Of a stretch of 33,946 bases of DNA, positions 9,298 to 17,089 are shown piece after piece. The notes beneath the pieces were generated by a model. That model saw only the letters and a program-made list of their open reading frames with translations, did no database searches and had not been told where the DNA came from. This DNA comes from Thermoanaerobaculia bacterium (GTDB lineage Bacteria; Acidobacteriota; Thermoanaerobaculia; Multivoradales; J023), in assembly GCA_028066595.1 (NCBI GenBank), contig JALCBJ010000059.1:1-33946 (forward strand), written 5' to 3'. How positions within the stretch are numbered: the stretch's first letter is position 1; the number at the start of each line of letters is the position of its first letter. Made by a program: the position numbers and the translations under genes.

Positions 9298-9816
9298 TCA
9301 GCCGGTGACGTCCTGTCGGTACAACCGGGCGATGCCCCTCAGCACCCGAGCCCATCTGTGTCCGCGGGCCAGGTTGCGATATCCGCCCTCGTGCCGCTCG
9401 ATCCACCCCGTCGCGACCAGAGCATCCAAGCGGCGGGCGAGGATGTCTGCCAGAGGATAGCGGCGCGACAGCTCGGCCATGTCCAGATGTCGGCACTGTG
9501 TCGATGCCAACTCGCTCAAAATGCGCACCGACAGCGACCGGGCGAGACCACTGTAGAAGTGCAGGTAGAGCATGGCCAACAGCAGGTAGAGCGACGCGGC
9601 GGGCAGCGCGTGACGATCCCAGGCGTCCAGCCCGAAGAGGTGCCAGAGCACGGGTGCCAGGACCGCCCCAACGATCAGTAGACCGAACAACCAGCCGTAG
9701 GCCAGACCACGACGGAGAGGCGTCCTCCAGACCAACAGGTGCAGCAGGAAGAAGCCTACGAAGCCCAGACACGCCAGGGCCACGGGCTGCCAAAGCTCGT
9801 GGACCACCGCCATCAT
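9298..9816 (-). CDS. Small membrane protein with C-terminal winged-helix-like domain (second of a paralogous pair)
   Basis: 172 residues: three predicted membrane helices (about residues 10-29, 36-62 and 73-94), then a ~75-residue soluble tail. The tail resembles a winged helix: SVRILSEL, AELSRRYPLADILARRLDALVATGWIERHEGGY. It overlaps the upstream gene by 4 bp (ATGA), so it is translationally coupled. It matches that gene in length, layout and the junction motif (YLHFYSGLARSLSVRILSEL versus YLQVFSMLTRSISLRLLVEL). I do not recognise a named family. A membrane-tethered regulator or assembly factor for the glycan locus is possible. Confidence 0.75.
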   Translation of the reverse strand: MMAVVHELWQPVALACLGFVGFFLLHLLVWRTPLRRGLAYGWLFGLLIVGAVLAPVLWHLFGLDAWDRHALPAASLYLLLAMLYLHFYSGLARSLSVRILSELASTQCRHLDMAELSRRYPLADILARRLDALVATGWIERHEGGYRNLARGHRWARVLRGIARLYRQDVTG

Positions 9817-10331
9817 CCCGTGTCCTCCAGCGCCAGGACTCGCTTCGAGATGACCGCCAACAGACCGAGGACGAAGCCACTTCGGGTTGCGGTGAGGCCG
9901 GACTCACTGCGACGGATCAGGTCGAGGCGAGTCAGTCCGGAGAGCCGCTTCTCCTGCAGCCAGTCGAAACCGCGCTCTCCGGCATAGTCTCGGAACAAAT
10001 CTTCCCGGGTCGCACCTGGGTGGGTTTGCAGCTCGACGAGCAGACGAAGGGAAATACTCCGCGTCAACATGGAGAACACCTGGAGGTACCCCAGGCAAAG
10101 CGTCAGCCACAAGCTGAACACGATCAGCGCAGTGCGAGGGGTAGCGGCACCGAAGGTCCAGAGAAGAACGACGCAGAGCAGGCCATGGAGTCCGGACGCC
10201 CAGCGCAATGCCGCGATGTTTCGGGACCACCGCAGCAGCGTAAGGTGCAGTGCCGGCAGCAGGGGCGCGACAACCATCATTCCCAAGATCACCCAGGATT
10301 CATCCGGCATGTCGGGCCCGTCGGTGGTCAC
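9813..10331 (-). CDS. Small membrane protein with C-terminal winged-helix-like domain (first of a paralogous pair)
   Basis: 172 residues from a GTG start at 10331 (an in-frame ATG lies 7 codons inside). Three hydrophobic helices (ILGMMVVAPLLPALHLTLL, GLHGLLCVVLLWTFGA, LIVFSLWLTLCLGYLQVFS) precede a soluble tail. The tail has winged-helix character (LRLLVELQTHPGATREDLFRDY...KRLSGLTRLDLIRRSESG). It is the tandem paralogue of the next gene, with the same length and architecture but low identity outside the TM3/tail junction. It is divergent from the epimerase with only 42 bp between. Function is unknown; co-regulation with the sugar genes is inferred from the short divergent gap. Confidence 0.75.
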   Translation of the reverse strand: MTTDGPDMPDESWVILGMMVVAPLLPALHLTLLRWSRNIAALRWASGLHGLLCVVLLWTFGAATPRTALIVFSLWLTLCLGYLQVFSMLTRSISLRLLVELQTHPGATREDLFRDYAGERGFDWLQEKRLSGLTRLDLIRRSESGLTATRSGFVLGLLAVISKRVLALEDTG

Positions 10332-10373
10332 GGCGATCTAGACTCCCATTCACGACGAACTCTCGAGGCGGCT

Positions 10374-11252
10374 ATGGCGACTTGCCACATCCTGGGCGCC
10401 AGCGGATCGATCGGCCGAGCCATCGCAGACCGCCTGGAGCAAAGAATGCCTTTGTCTACCCATCGATGGGTGGTTCGACGCTGGGACTCGTCGTCCTGCG
10501 ATCTGCTCGATCCGGATGCGGTACGGGCTGCTTTCGCCGGTCGGCCGGGCGGTGATCGCTATGTCTTCTGCGCCGCCAAGGTTCCCAGCCGGGGCGACTC
10601 CGCGGACGCTGGCGCCGACAATCAGCGCATGCTCGACCATCTACTGCACGCTCTCGCCGGCAGCTGCGCCCATTTCGTATTCCTCAGCTCGGTCGACGTC
10701 TACGGCCCGCCGCTCGACGGCGCCGTGCTCGATGAATCGAGTCCCTTGGCACCCGACGGTCCCTACGCGGAGTCGAAGGTTTGGAGTGAAAAACGTCTCC
10801 GGGCGGTCGACATCAGATTTCCCGTCACCACCTTTCGACTGCCCGGCGTCTACGGACCGAGCGACGGGTTGCGCAGCACCGCCGGATTGCTGGCTCGAAA
10901 GATCCTGGAGGGCGACACGATCACGCTGCCCCCGCAGACGGTGCTCCGGGACTTCGTGACCGCAGCGGACGTGGCGGCGCTGACCGAGTCTGCACTCGCC
11001 ACGGGAACGGTCGGCACCTACGTCGCGGCTAGCGGGTACAGCCTGTCGCTGCGCCGGATCGTCGCTCTGCTGGAACGTGGACTCGAGCTCCCTGCTTCGG
11101 TCGCCACCCGTACCGAGCCGTCGCAGCGTGACGCCGACCTGCGTTTCGACACGCGCAGGCTGCACGAAGCCTTCGGGGACGTCGAGATGACACCGATGAC
11201 CACCGGCTTGGTGCGCTACGGCGAGTGGGTCCGTCACGGCATGAACCAGTAG
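10374..11252 (+). CDS. NAD-dependent epimerase/dehydratase (extended SDR)
   Basis: 292 residues from the ATG at 10374. Longer upstream frames are non-coding because they run antisense through the two preceding genes. The dinucleotide loop is GASGSIG (residues 8-14) and the catalytic set is Ser105/106 in LSSVDVYG with Tyr131-x3-Lys135 in PYAESK. FRLPGVYGP and RDFVTAADVA are typical sugar-nucleotide epimerase signatures. The protein acts in the cytoplasm on an NDP-sugar, whose identity cannot be read from sequence. Its 3' end overlaps the convergent methyltransferase by 19 bp. Confidence 0.9.
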   Translation: MATCHILGASGSIGRAIADRLEQRMPLSTHRWVVRRWDSSSCDLLDPDAVRAAFAGRPGGDRYVFCAAKVPSRGDSADAGADNQRMLDHLLHALAGSCAHFVFLSSVDVYGPPLDGAVLDESSPLAPDGPYAESKVWSEKRLRAVDIRFPVTTFRLPGVYGPSDGLRSTAGLLARKILEGDTITLPPQTVLRDFVTAADVAALTESALATGTVGTYVAASGYSLSLRRIVALLERGLELPASVATRTEPSQRDADLRFDTRRLHEAFGDVEMTPMTTGLVRYGEWVRHGMNQ

Positions 11253-11893
11253 TAGTCGCCGGTGTAGCCCGCGTTGGCGAAGAGATCCCTCCAGCCATCG
11301 ACGTGCAGAACGGTCAACGCCGTCAGATTCCAATCTTCCATGCGTCGCCGCTGCGCGTCGTCACGGAAGGCGTCGACGGTGACGAACGCGGGACCGCGGC
11401 TGACCCGCTGGACTTCGGACAGGCTCCGTTCGCAGTCGCTGCGCGGCAGGTTGTGTAGCGTCGTGAGGGAGATCACCAGGTCGAATCCGTCGTCCTCGAA
11501 CGGCAGGTCCCTGGCGTCGGCCACGGTCAGCTTGGACCGTACTTCGGGCATGGACTGGTCGATGGCATAGGTGGAGATGTCGATGCCCCAGACGTCCAGT
11601 CCCGGCACGGCACGAGCCAGCTCGTAGAGCAGGAAACCCTTGGCGCAGCCGACATCGAGCACACGCATACCGGCTCGCAGGCCGTATCGTTCGACGAAAG
11701 CAGGAACGACGGGCTGCCAGAAGCGGGGGTGGTAGCTGTAGCCGCCATAGCCATGTCGGCGGTCGCCGTCGAAAAAGTCGACATCGAAACGGCGCGCGAT
11801 CTCTCGATCTTCGTCGGTCTTGGCGGCTACCCGCCCGGACACGTCGCGGCGGCTCCGCGGATAGGCGGCCAGAAGGTCGATCTCATCTCCCAC
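11234..11893 (-). CDS. Class I SAM-dependent methyltransferase
   Basis: 219 residues from a GTG start with GGGAG 7 nt upstream. Motif I is VLDVGCAKGFLLYEL, the acidic end of strand 2 is WGIDIS, motif II-like is VADARDLPFEDDGFDLVISL and post-motif is LHNLP. The N-terminal GYGGYSYHPRFWQPVV segment is typical of small-molecule or sugar methyltransferases in polysaccharide loci. It is divergent from the E1-alpha gene with a 37-bp shared gap and converges on the epimerase. The acceptor is unknown; a sugar hydroxyl or amine is likely from context. Confidence 0.85.
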   Translation of the reverse strand: MGDEIDLLAAYPRSRRDVSGRVAAKTDEDREIARRFDVDFFDGDRRHGYGGYSYHPRFWQPVVPAFVERYGLRAGMRVLDVGCAKGFLLYELARAVPGLDVWGIDISTYAIDQSMPEVRSKLTVADARDLPFEDDGFDLVISLTTLHNLPRSDCERSLSEVQRVSRGPAFVTVDAFRDDAQRRRMEDWNLTALTVLHVDGWRDLFANAGYTGDYYWFMP

Positions 11894-11918
11894 CGGGTGT
11901 CTCCCACTGCCTCCAGTC

Positions 11919-11924
11919 TACAAT
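11919..11924 (+). promoter_or_regulatory. -10 element (TACAAT) placed for a leaderless transcript of the E1-alpha gene
   Basis: TACAAT ends 6 nt before the ATG at 11931. That places the expected transcription start at or next to the start codon, and no Shine-Dalgarno is present. The -35 position (GGTGTC at 11896-11901) is poor. A leaderless mRNA is inferred. Confidence 0.4.
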
Positions 11925-11930
11925 CCGGTC

Positions 11931-12902
11931 ATGGCGAAGTTCGACCGTGACCTGGCTTGGCGAGGCTATCGCGCCCTAGTCCGTATTCGCGAAGTAGAGC
12001 TGGCGATCGCGGCCCGCTACCCCGACCAAGAGATGCGCTGTCCGGTACATCTGAGCGTCGGCCAGGAAGGCGTCGCGGTCGGAGCCTGTCTGCCGTTGAG
12101 CGCCGACGACCTCGTACTGGCAGGCCATCGCAGTCACGCCCAGTACCTGGCGAAAGGCGGCGATTTGACGGCCATGCTGGCGGAGATTCATGGCCGCGAG
12201 ACGGGCTGCTGTGGCGGCCGAGGCGGCTCCATGCACCTTCTCGATGTCGAGGCAGGGCTGTTGGCGAGCATCCCCATCGTCGGCAGCCACCTGCCACTGG
12301 CCGTAGGTGTCGCGCTGGCGCGCCGTCAGAGACGGGAGCCGGGCGTCGCGGTGGCGTTCCTGGGCGACGGCGCGGTCGAAACCGGCGCCTTCCACGAAAC
12401 CCTGAACTTCGCGGCGCTTCACCGCCTGCCCGTCGTCTTCGTACTGGAAGACAACGGGTACTCCGTCTACACACCGCTGGCCGAGCGCCAACCGCCGCGG
12501 CCACTGACCGACGTCGGTCTGTCGCACGGCGTCGAAGGCCAGTCGGTATCCGGCGACGACTTCCTGGAGGTCCATGCCGCCATGGAGACCGCTCTCGTCG
12601 CGGCACGCAGCGGTGCCGGCCCTCAGCTGCTGGTGGCGTCGACCTCCCGCTGGCTGGAGCACTGCGGGCCTTACGACGACGACCACCTGGGCTATCGGCC
12701 GCAGGGTGAGCTGGAGCGCGCCAAGCAGCGCTGCCCGATCCGCAGACTGGGTGACCAGCTTCGAAAGTCGGGTGAGCTCGACGACCGTCGCGAGAAGGCA
12801 CTCTATGCCGACGTCCGGTCCGAGATCGACGCGGCCTTTGCCGCCGCGTTCGCTGCGCCGCAGCCGTCGGCTGCCACGGCCGCCGAGCACGTTTATGGCT
12901 GA
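11931..12902 (+). CDS. Thiamine-pyrophosphate-dependent dehydrogenase E1 component, alpha subunit
   Basis: 323 residues. The TPP/Mg motif starts at Gly145-Asp146-Gly147 (GDGAVETGAFHETLNFAAL) and closes at Asn175 (VFVLEDNGYSVYT), the standard spacing. The N-terminal helix (RALVRIREVELAI), LSVGQEGVAVGACL, GHRSHAQYLAKGG and the GRGGSMHL loop match E1-alpha of 2-oxoacid dehydrogenases. It overlaps the beta gene by 8 bp, so the pair forms a heterotetramer. No E2 or E3 gene is present. In surface-glycan loci such orphan E1 pairs are thought to make or transfer a two-carbon or acyl unit for an unusual sugar; the substrate here is unknown. Confidence 0.92.
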   Translation: MAKFDRDLAWRGYRALVRIREVELAIAARYPDQEMRCPVHLSVGQEGVAVGACLPLSADDLVLAGHRSHAQYLAKGGDLTAMLAEIHGRETGCCGGRGGSMHLLDVEAGLLASIPIVGSHLPLAVGVALARRQRREPGVAVAFLGDGAVETGAFHETLNFAALHRLPVVFVLEDNGYSVYTPLAERQPPRPLTDVGLSHGVEGQSVSGDDFLEVHAAMETALVAARSGAGPQLLVASTSRWLEHCGPYDDDHLGYRPQGELERAKQRCPIRRLGDQLRKSGELDDRREKALYADVRSEIDAAFAAAFAAPQPSAATAAEHVYG

Positions 12903-13989
12903 CTCGCTCCAAGCCGCTCGCTTGCTGAGCGTTGCCGAGGCGATCCGCGAGGGACTCGAACGCGCGCTCGACGAGATACCGGAGGCCTTCGTCATGGGCG
13001 AGGGCGTCACCGATCCAAAGGGCATCTTCGGCACGACGACGGGTCTCATGGACCGTTTCGGCAAGGAACGGGTGATCGAGACGCCGATCTCGGAGAATGC
13101 TTTCACCGGCATCGCCGTTGGTGCCTGCCTCCTGGGCCAACGTCCGATCATCGTGCATCAGAGGGTCGAATTCATGCTGCTGGCCATGGAGCAGCTGATC
13201 AACAACGCCGCCAAACTTCGCTATCTCACCCGTGGACGCCAAAGCGTGCCGATGGTGATCCGACTGGTGATCGGTCGGGGTTGGGGTCAGGGCCCGCAGC
13301 ACGCGCAGTCGCTGGAGTCGGTCTTCGCGGCCATCCCCGGGCTCAAAGTCGCCATGCCAAGTCGTGCCGTCGACGCCCGCGACATGCTGATGACAGGCAT
13401 TCGCGGCGGCGATCCGCTGGTCCTGCTGGAACATCGCTGGCTGCATGGAGTGCGCGGTCCCGTGGCCGACGACGTGGACCCCGACGTTCTGAGCGGACCG
13501 GTGGTGCGTCGGGAGGGTGAAGACCTCACGCTGGTGGCCACTTCGTACATGGTGCTCGAAGCGCTGCGGGCAGCCGATGCGCTGGCGGCGGTGGGCATTA
13601 CCGCCGAGGTGATCGACCTGCGGGTGCTTCGGCCGCTCGAGCTGGCTCCGATAGGCGAGTCGGTCCGGCGGACCGGTCGTCTGGTGGTGATCGACACCGG
13701 ACACCGCACGCTGGGAATGGGCGCCGAAGTTGTCGCCACCATCAGCGAACGCCAGCTGAGTCACCTGAAGGCGCCACCCCGACGCCTCGGACTGCCGGAT
13801 CGTCCTGCCGCCAGCGCGCGTTCGTTGGCAGCGTCCTTCTACCCGCGCGCCGAAGAGATCGCACGAGAAGCGGCCGAAGCACTGGGCATGGACACCGAGG
13901 ATCGCCTGCACGTCGAACGGATCCTCGATGAGCGCCGCGAGCATCGACTCGTCGACGTCCCAGACCCCTCGTTCCAAGGGCCGTTCTGA
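12895..13989 (+). CDS. Thiamine-pyrophosphate-dependent dehydrogenase E1 component, beta subunit (transketolase-like)
   Basis: 364 residues from the ATG at 12895, which overlaps the alpha stop by 8 bp. A longer frame exists upstream but only shadows alpha. Conserved blocks are ETPISENAFTGIAVGACLLGQRPIIVH, AMEQLINNAAKLRYLT, RLVIGRGWGQGPQHAQSLE and the C-terminal transketolase domain (VIDLRVLRPLE, VVIDTGHRTLGMGAEVVA). The glutamate of PISEN would contact the TPP aminopyrimidine. It partners with the upstream gene. The C-terminal ~40 residues (after AEEIAREAAEAL) are a charged extension. Confidence 0.9.
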   Translation: MADSLQAARLLSVAEAIREGLERALDEIPEAFVMGEGVTDPKGIFGTTTGLMDRFGKERVIETPISENAFTGIAVGACLLGQRPIIVHQRVEFMLLAMEQLINNAAKLRYLTRGRQSVPMVIRLVIGRGWGQGPQHAQSLESVFAAIPGLKVAMPSRAVDARDMLMTGIRGGDPLVLLEHRWLHGVRGPVADDVDPDVLSGPVVRREGEDLTLVATSYMVLEALRAADALAAVGITAEVIDLRVLRPLELAPIGESVRRTGRLVVIDTGHRTLGMGAEVVATISERQLSHLKAPPRRLGLPDRPAASARSLAASFYPRAEEIAREAAEALGMDTEDRLHVERILDERREHRLVDVPDPSFQGPF

Positions 13990-13990
13990 G

Positions 13991-15028
13991 GTGTCGGCGG
14001 GTCTCGTCTCACGACTTCTAATGCTCTACCTGGCGATCTGTCTGGCGCTGATGGTCGCCAAGCAAGCGGAGCGCATCGCCACGAGCTACCACCTCAATCC
14101 GACGTTGTTCACCGCCCACTTCTCGGCGGACGTCTACCGGAGTATGGACGATCCGTTCAAGCCTCGGCTGTTCTCCTACCTGCTGGCAGCGCCTTTCGTC
14201 GAGACCGACCTGGAGCCGAGCAAGCCGGGTTCGATGGGACGGATTTCAGCACCAGCCTTCGAGGGTTTGGTCGCCGGCTGGACATTTGGCTGGTTCCTGG
14301 CCACCGCGCTTCTGTGCCTGGCGGTCCGTCGACCGGCCACCGCAATGTTCGGCACGGCGGTCGGGGTCTCTTTCGCCTACTCGCTGCAGGAAATGGTCTA
14401 CCCCTACGACCTGCCGGCACTCTTTTTCGCCACCCTGGTGGTCGTCCTGGCGTTACACGGTCGCCAAACCTGGCTTCCCGTAGTCCTGGGCGTGGGTGTC
14501 GGCTTCAAGGAGACCCTCGTCGTCTTTGCCCTGGCAACACTGTTCGTCGACGGCACGAGGCGAGAGCGCCTGCGAGCGTTCGGCGAGTGCCTCGCGGTCT
14601 GCCTATTCGTGATGGCCGCGATCGACCTCTACTCAGGACGAGCCCTCTTCGGCTTCGAGGCGTTGCACCAGGCGCAGGACCCGGGCGACCCGGCCGGACC
14701 CAAGCTCCTGGCGAACCTGCCCACGCTGTTCACGGCGTCGAGCTTTGTCTGGTGCGTGAACGCCGGCCTGGCGTTGCCGCTCTTTCTGTTGCCGACCGGT
14801 GGCGAGTTGCTGGCCCGAGGGTTCCGGTGGATCGGCGTCTGCTTCGTAGGCGGCCTCTTCCTCTTCGCCGGCATCGGGGAGCTGCGCATCTGGTTCGAGC
14901 TCATCCCGCTCTGCCTGCACAACATGACGCGCTACCTATCCCTCACGTCGTGGCCGCCGACTCTGGCCCGGACCGACTCGGCAGGCCTGTCGGCTCCGAA
15001 CCGACAGAACGCAGCCGAGACGACGTAG
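13991..15028 (+). CDS. Polytopic membrane protein, putative GT-C-like polysaccharide enzyme (paralogue A)
   Basis: I prefer the GTG at 13991, one base after the E1-beta stop, giving 345 residues. It aligns with the start of its paralogue, whereas the ATG at 13928 would add 21 residues and overlap E1-beta by 62 bp. There are about 8-9 hydrophobic segments, with a first extracytoplasmic loop FTAHFSADVYRSMDDPFKPRLFSYLL. Conserved internal motifs are EMVYPYDLPALFFATLVVVL and GFKETL, then FELIPLCL near the end. The YPYD and KETL pattern resembles GT-C-type or polymerase proteins of glycan clusters, but I recognise no named family. It faces a highly similar gene tail-to-tail and their 3' ends overlap by 86 bp. 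Confidence 0.8.
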   Translation: MSAGLVSRLLMLYLAICLALMVAKQAERIATSYHLNPTLFTAHFSADVYRSMDDPFKPRLFSYLLAAPFVETDLEPSKPGSMGRISAPAFEGLVAGWTFGWFLATALLCLAVRRPATAMFGTAVGVSFAYSLQEMVYPYDLPALFFATLVVVLALHGRQTWLPVVLGVGVGFKETLVVFALATLFVDGTRRERLRAFGECLAVCLFVMAAIDLYSGRALFGFEALHQAQDPGDPAGPKLLANLPTLFTASSFVWCVNAGLALPLFLLPTGGELLARGFRWIGVCFVGGLFLFAGIGELRIWFELIPLCLHNMTRYLSLTSWPPTLARTDSAGLSAPNRQNAAETT

Positions 15029-15977
15029 CCAGCGAGACACTGTAGAGGCATAGCGGAATCAGTTCGAAGAAGATCCGAAACTCTCGTGCCTGCGCCAGCA
15101 GAAAGAGACCGGCCACGAAGAGAGCGCCGACCCAACGAAAGCCCCTGGCTAGCCGATCGCCCCCCACCGGCAGGAAGAACAGCGGCAGCGCGAGCCCAGC
15201 GTTGACGAAGAGAACGAGACTGGACGGATCCATCGCCAAGGGTAGATTCAAAGCGAGCTTCCAGCGTCCTGCGTCCTGCGCATCGTCCGCCGCGGTGACC
15301 GCCTCGAAGCCCCAGAAGCTCCTGCCAGAGTAGAAGTCGATCGCGAGGAAGACCCAGAAGCATGCCAGCAGGCAGTAGCCGACGGCACGCAGCCGTTCCT
15401 TTCGAGATCCGTCGAGGAAGAACGGCAGCACCGAGAACACGGCCAGGGTCTCCTTGAATCCGGTACCCAGGGCCAGGACCAACGGCAGCCAGCGGGCACG
15501 CCGATGGCGCACCAGGACGACGACCAGGGTGGCGAAGAAGAGGGCCGGCAGGTCATAGGGATAGACCATGCCCTGCAGACCGTATGCAAACGACACTCCG
15601 GCGGTGATGCCGAACAATCCGAGTAGCGGCCGCGGCATCGACGCGCAGAGCAACAGGACGGCGAGCATCCAAGCAAAGGTCCAACCGGTCACGAGACGTT
15701 CGAATGCCTCGCCTGAGATGCGCCCTGCCGAGCCCAGCTTGCTGGGCGGCAGGTCGAGCGTGACGAAGGGTGCCACTAGCAGGTAGGAGAAAAGGCGCGG
15801 CTTGAAGGGGTCCTCGATGTCCTGGTAGTTCTCGGCCGAGAAGTGGGCCGTGAAGAGGTAGGGATTGTGAGAATGCGACGTGGCGATGCGCTTCGCCTGC
15901 TGGGAGATCAGCACCGACAGGCTCACCGCCAGGTAACACAGCACCAAGCCGGAGACGATCTGCCGACGGGACGGCAT
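14943..15977 (-). CDS. Polytopic membrane protein, putative GT-C-like polysaccharide enzyme (paralogue B)
   Basis: 344 residues, roughly 60% identical by eye to paralogue A along the whole length without net insertions. Shared stretches include RIATS, LFTAHFSA, DPFKPRLFSYLL, MVYPYDLPALFFATLVVVL, GFKETL, FYSGR, VNAGLALPLF, ARGFRW and FELIPLCL. It begins at the ATG whose last base region is shared with the SGNH gene stop (TGATG, 1-bp overlap), so it is translationally coupled to that gene. Its C-terminal coding region is antisense to that of paralogue A. Function as for A: probably chain assembly or transfer at the membrane, not demonstrable from sequence. Confidence 0.85.
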   Translation of the reverse strand: MPSRRQIVSGLVLCYLAVSLSVLISQQAKRIATSHSHNPYLFTAHFSAENYQDIEDPFKPRLFSYLLVAPFVTLDLPPSKLGSAGRISGEAFERLVTGWTFAWMLAVLLLCASMPRPLLGLFGITAGVSFAYGLQGMVYPYDLPALFFATLVVVLVRHRRARWLPLVLALGTGFKETLAVFSVLPFFLDGSRKERLRAVGYCLLACFWVFLAIDFYSGRSFWGFEAVTAADDAQDAGRWKLALNLPLAMDPSSLVLFVNAGLALPLFFLPVGGDRLARGFRWVGALFVAGLFLLAQAREFRIFFELIPLCLYSVSLATSSRLRSVGSEPTGLPSRSGPESAATT

Positions 15978-17038
15978 CAGCCTGCTGGTTCCTCAGCGTT
16001 CGCGTCCACGAGTCGGCGGATGACGAATTCCGACCACTCGAGACTGGCCTGGTCGTTGAAGTGAACGTTGTCCTTCTCGTGGACGAACATCCCCGGACGA
16101 TAGGCCGTCAGCGTGTCGAGGAAAGGGATACCAGCTTCGGTGAGCCCTTGCTTCAACCATTCCTGGGGTTCGTAACGGCCGCTATCGAGTTGCGGCCGAG
16201 CGTAGGTCAGGACCACCACCAGATTGCCGTCCCGGTTCAGCCGTTCGATCCGGCGAAGATGCTCGGCGTAGCGCCGCCGGTTCCAGGCCAGGGATTCGTC
16301 GTAGTAGAGGCCCTCGGGCGGATCCATCCATCGGTCGGTGAGGCGCAGATACACGTCCCGTAGATCGAAGAGGTCCAAAGGACGAGGCATGCCGCCTCTC
16401 GGATCGTAGGCTTCGGGAGTTTCGCGGTAGATCCACTCGTAGAGGTCGTTGGGCACCCAGACGTAAACGACGAGGTCCCACGTCCCACCGACCTCCTCGA
16501 AGAGATCGACAGTCTGGCGGAGATTGTAGGCCTCGTTGGCGCCGGAAAACACGCGCGCGCCGGTGACCTGTCGCAAAACGCCGGGAAACGACTGTTCGTA
16601 GGGCAACCAACTGCCGAAGGCGACGGAGTCGCCGAGAACCAGGATCGACGGCTCACCGTCGTTGGGCGGCAGGTAAGCCAGTCCACGGTGGTCCGTCTGC
16701 ATCCAATAGCCCTCGACCCCATGACGCTGGGCCCGGTTGTCGGGGCGCAACATCACCTGCCGGGTCGGGTGGTATTGGTACAAACCCTGGGAGTGACCGT
16801 GGTCGTGATAGGCCCGAATCTCTTCCGGAGTGCTGATTCGTTGGGCCGAGAGATGGTGTTGGAAGAGCCAAACGCCGCTGGCGACGACGACGTAGGTGGC
16901 CCAAATCGCTGCTACGGCGGTGCCGAGTCTGCCGGCCCATAACCTCAGGCGTCCCGCGGGCTGGGCGTCAGGACCTGGCGCCTTTTCGTCGCCCGCTCCT
17001 TGGCTCCCCGGAGTCGTACTCGACAGGTGACTCGCCAT
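15977..17038 (-). CDS. Membrane-anchored SGNH hydrolase-like protein
   Basis: 353 residues: a ~35-residue cytoplasmic Pro/Gly-rich N-terminus, one membrane helix (AVAAIWATYVVVASGVWLF), then an external SGNH domain. Block I is LVLGDSVAFGSWL with Ser138. Block II is the Gly-Ala-Asn of FSGANEAYNLRQT, block III VYVWVPNDLYEW, and block V KDNVHFND with Asp323 and His326. All four catalytic blocks are better kept than in the SGNH protein at 7.9-9.2 kb. It may deacylate or acylate the exported glycan. It is coupled to paralogue B downstream, and divergent from the GT4 gene with a 51-bp gap. Confidence 0.87.
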   Translation of the reverse strand: MASHLSSTTPGSQGAGDEKAPGPDAQPAGRLRLWAGRLGTAVAAIWATYVVVASGVWLFQHHLSAQRISTPEEIRAYHDHGHSQGLYQYHPTRQVMLRPDNRAQRHGVEGYWMQTDHRGLAYLPPNDGEPSILVLGDSVAFGSWLPYEQSFPGVLRQVTGARVFSGANEAYNLRQTVDLFEEVGGTWDLVVYVWVPNDLYEWIYRETPEAYDPRGGMPRPLDLFDLRDVYLRLTDRWMDPPEGLYYDESLAWNRRRYAEHLRRIERLNRDGNLVVVLTYARPQLDSGRYEPQEWLKQGLTEAGIPFLDTLTAYRPGMFVHEKDNVHFNDQASLEWSEFVIRRLVDANAEEPAG

Positions 17039-17089
17039 CTGAAATCAGGCTAGCACGGTAGATTCGCATCCCACTCACGGAGTGCCGAC

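Noticed and set aside
9498..10373. Long N-terminal extension of the epimerase to give 584 residues
   Set aside because: The extra part is antisense to the two 172-aa membrane genes, is Arg/Gln-rich without fold signature, and the Rossmann start MATCHILGASGSIG fits the ATG at 10374.
12574..12894. Upstream extension of E1-beta to a 471-residue protein
   Set aside because: The extension shadows E1-alpha in another frame; the 8-bp overlapped ATG at 12895 gives the normal family length.
11929..13977. 682-codon minus-strand open frame opposite the E1 alpha/beta genes (and a 391-codon one at 11976-13151)
   Set aside because: The plus-strand genes here are unmistakable TPP enzymes. The antisense frames are long only because of GC-rich codon bias; their peptides are Arg/His-rich with no family signature.
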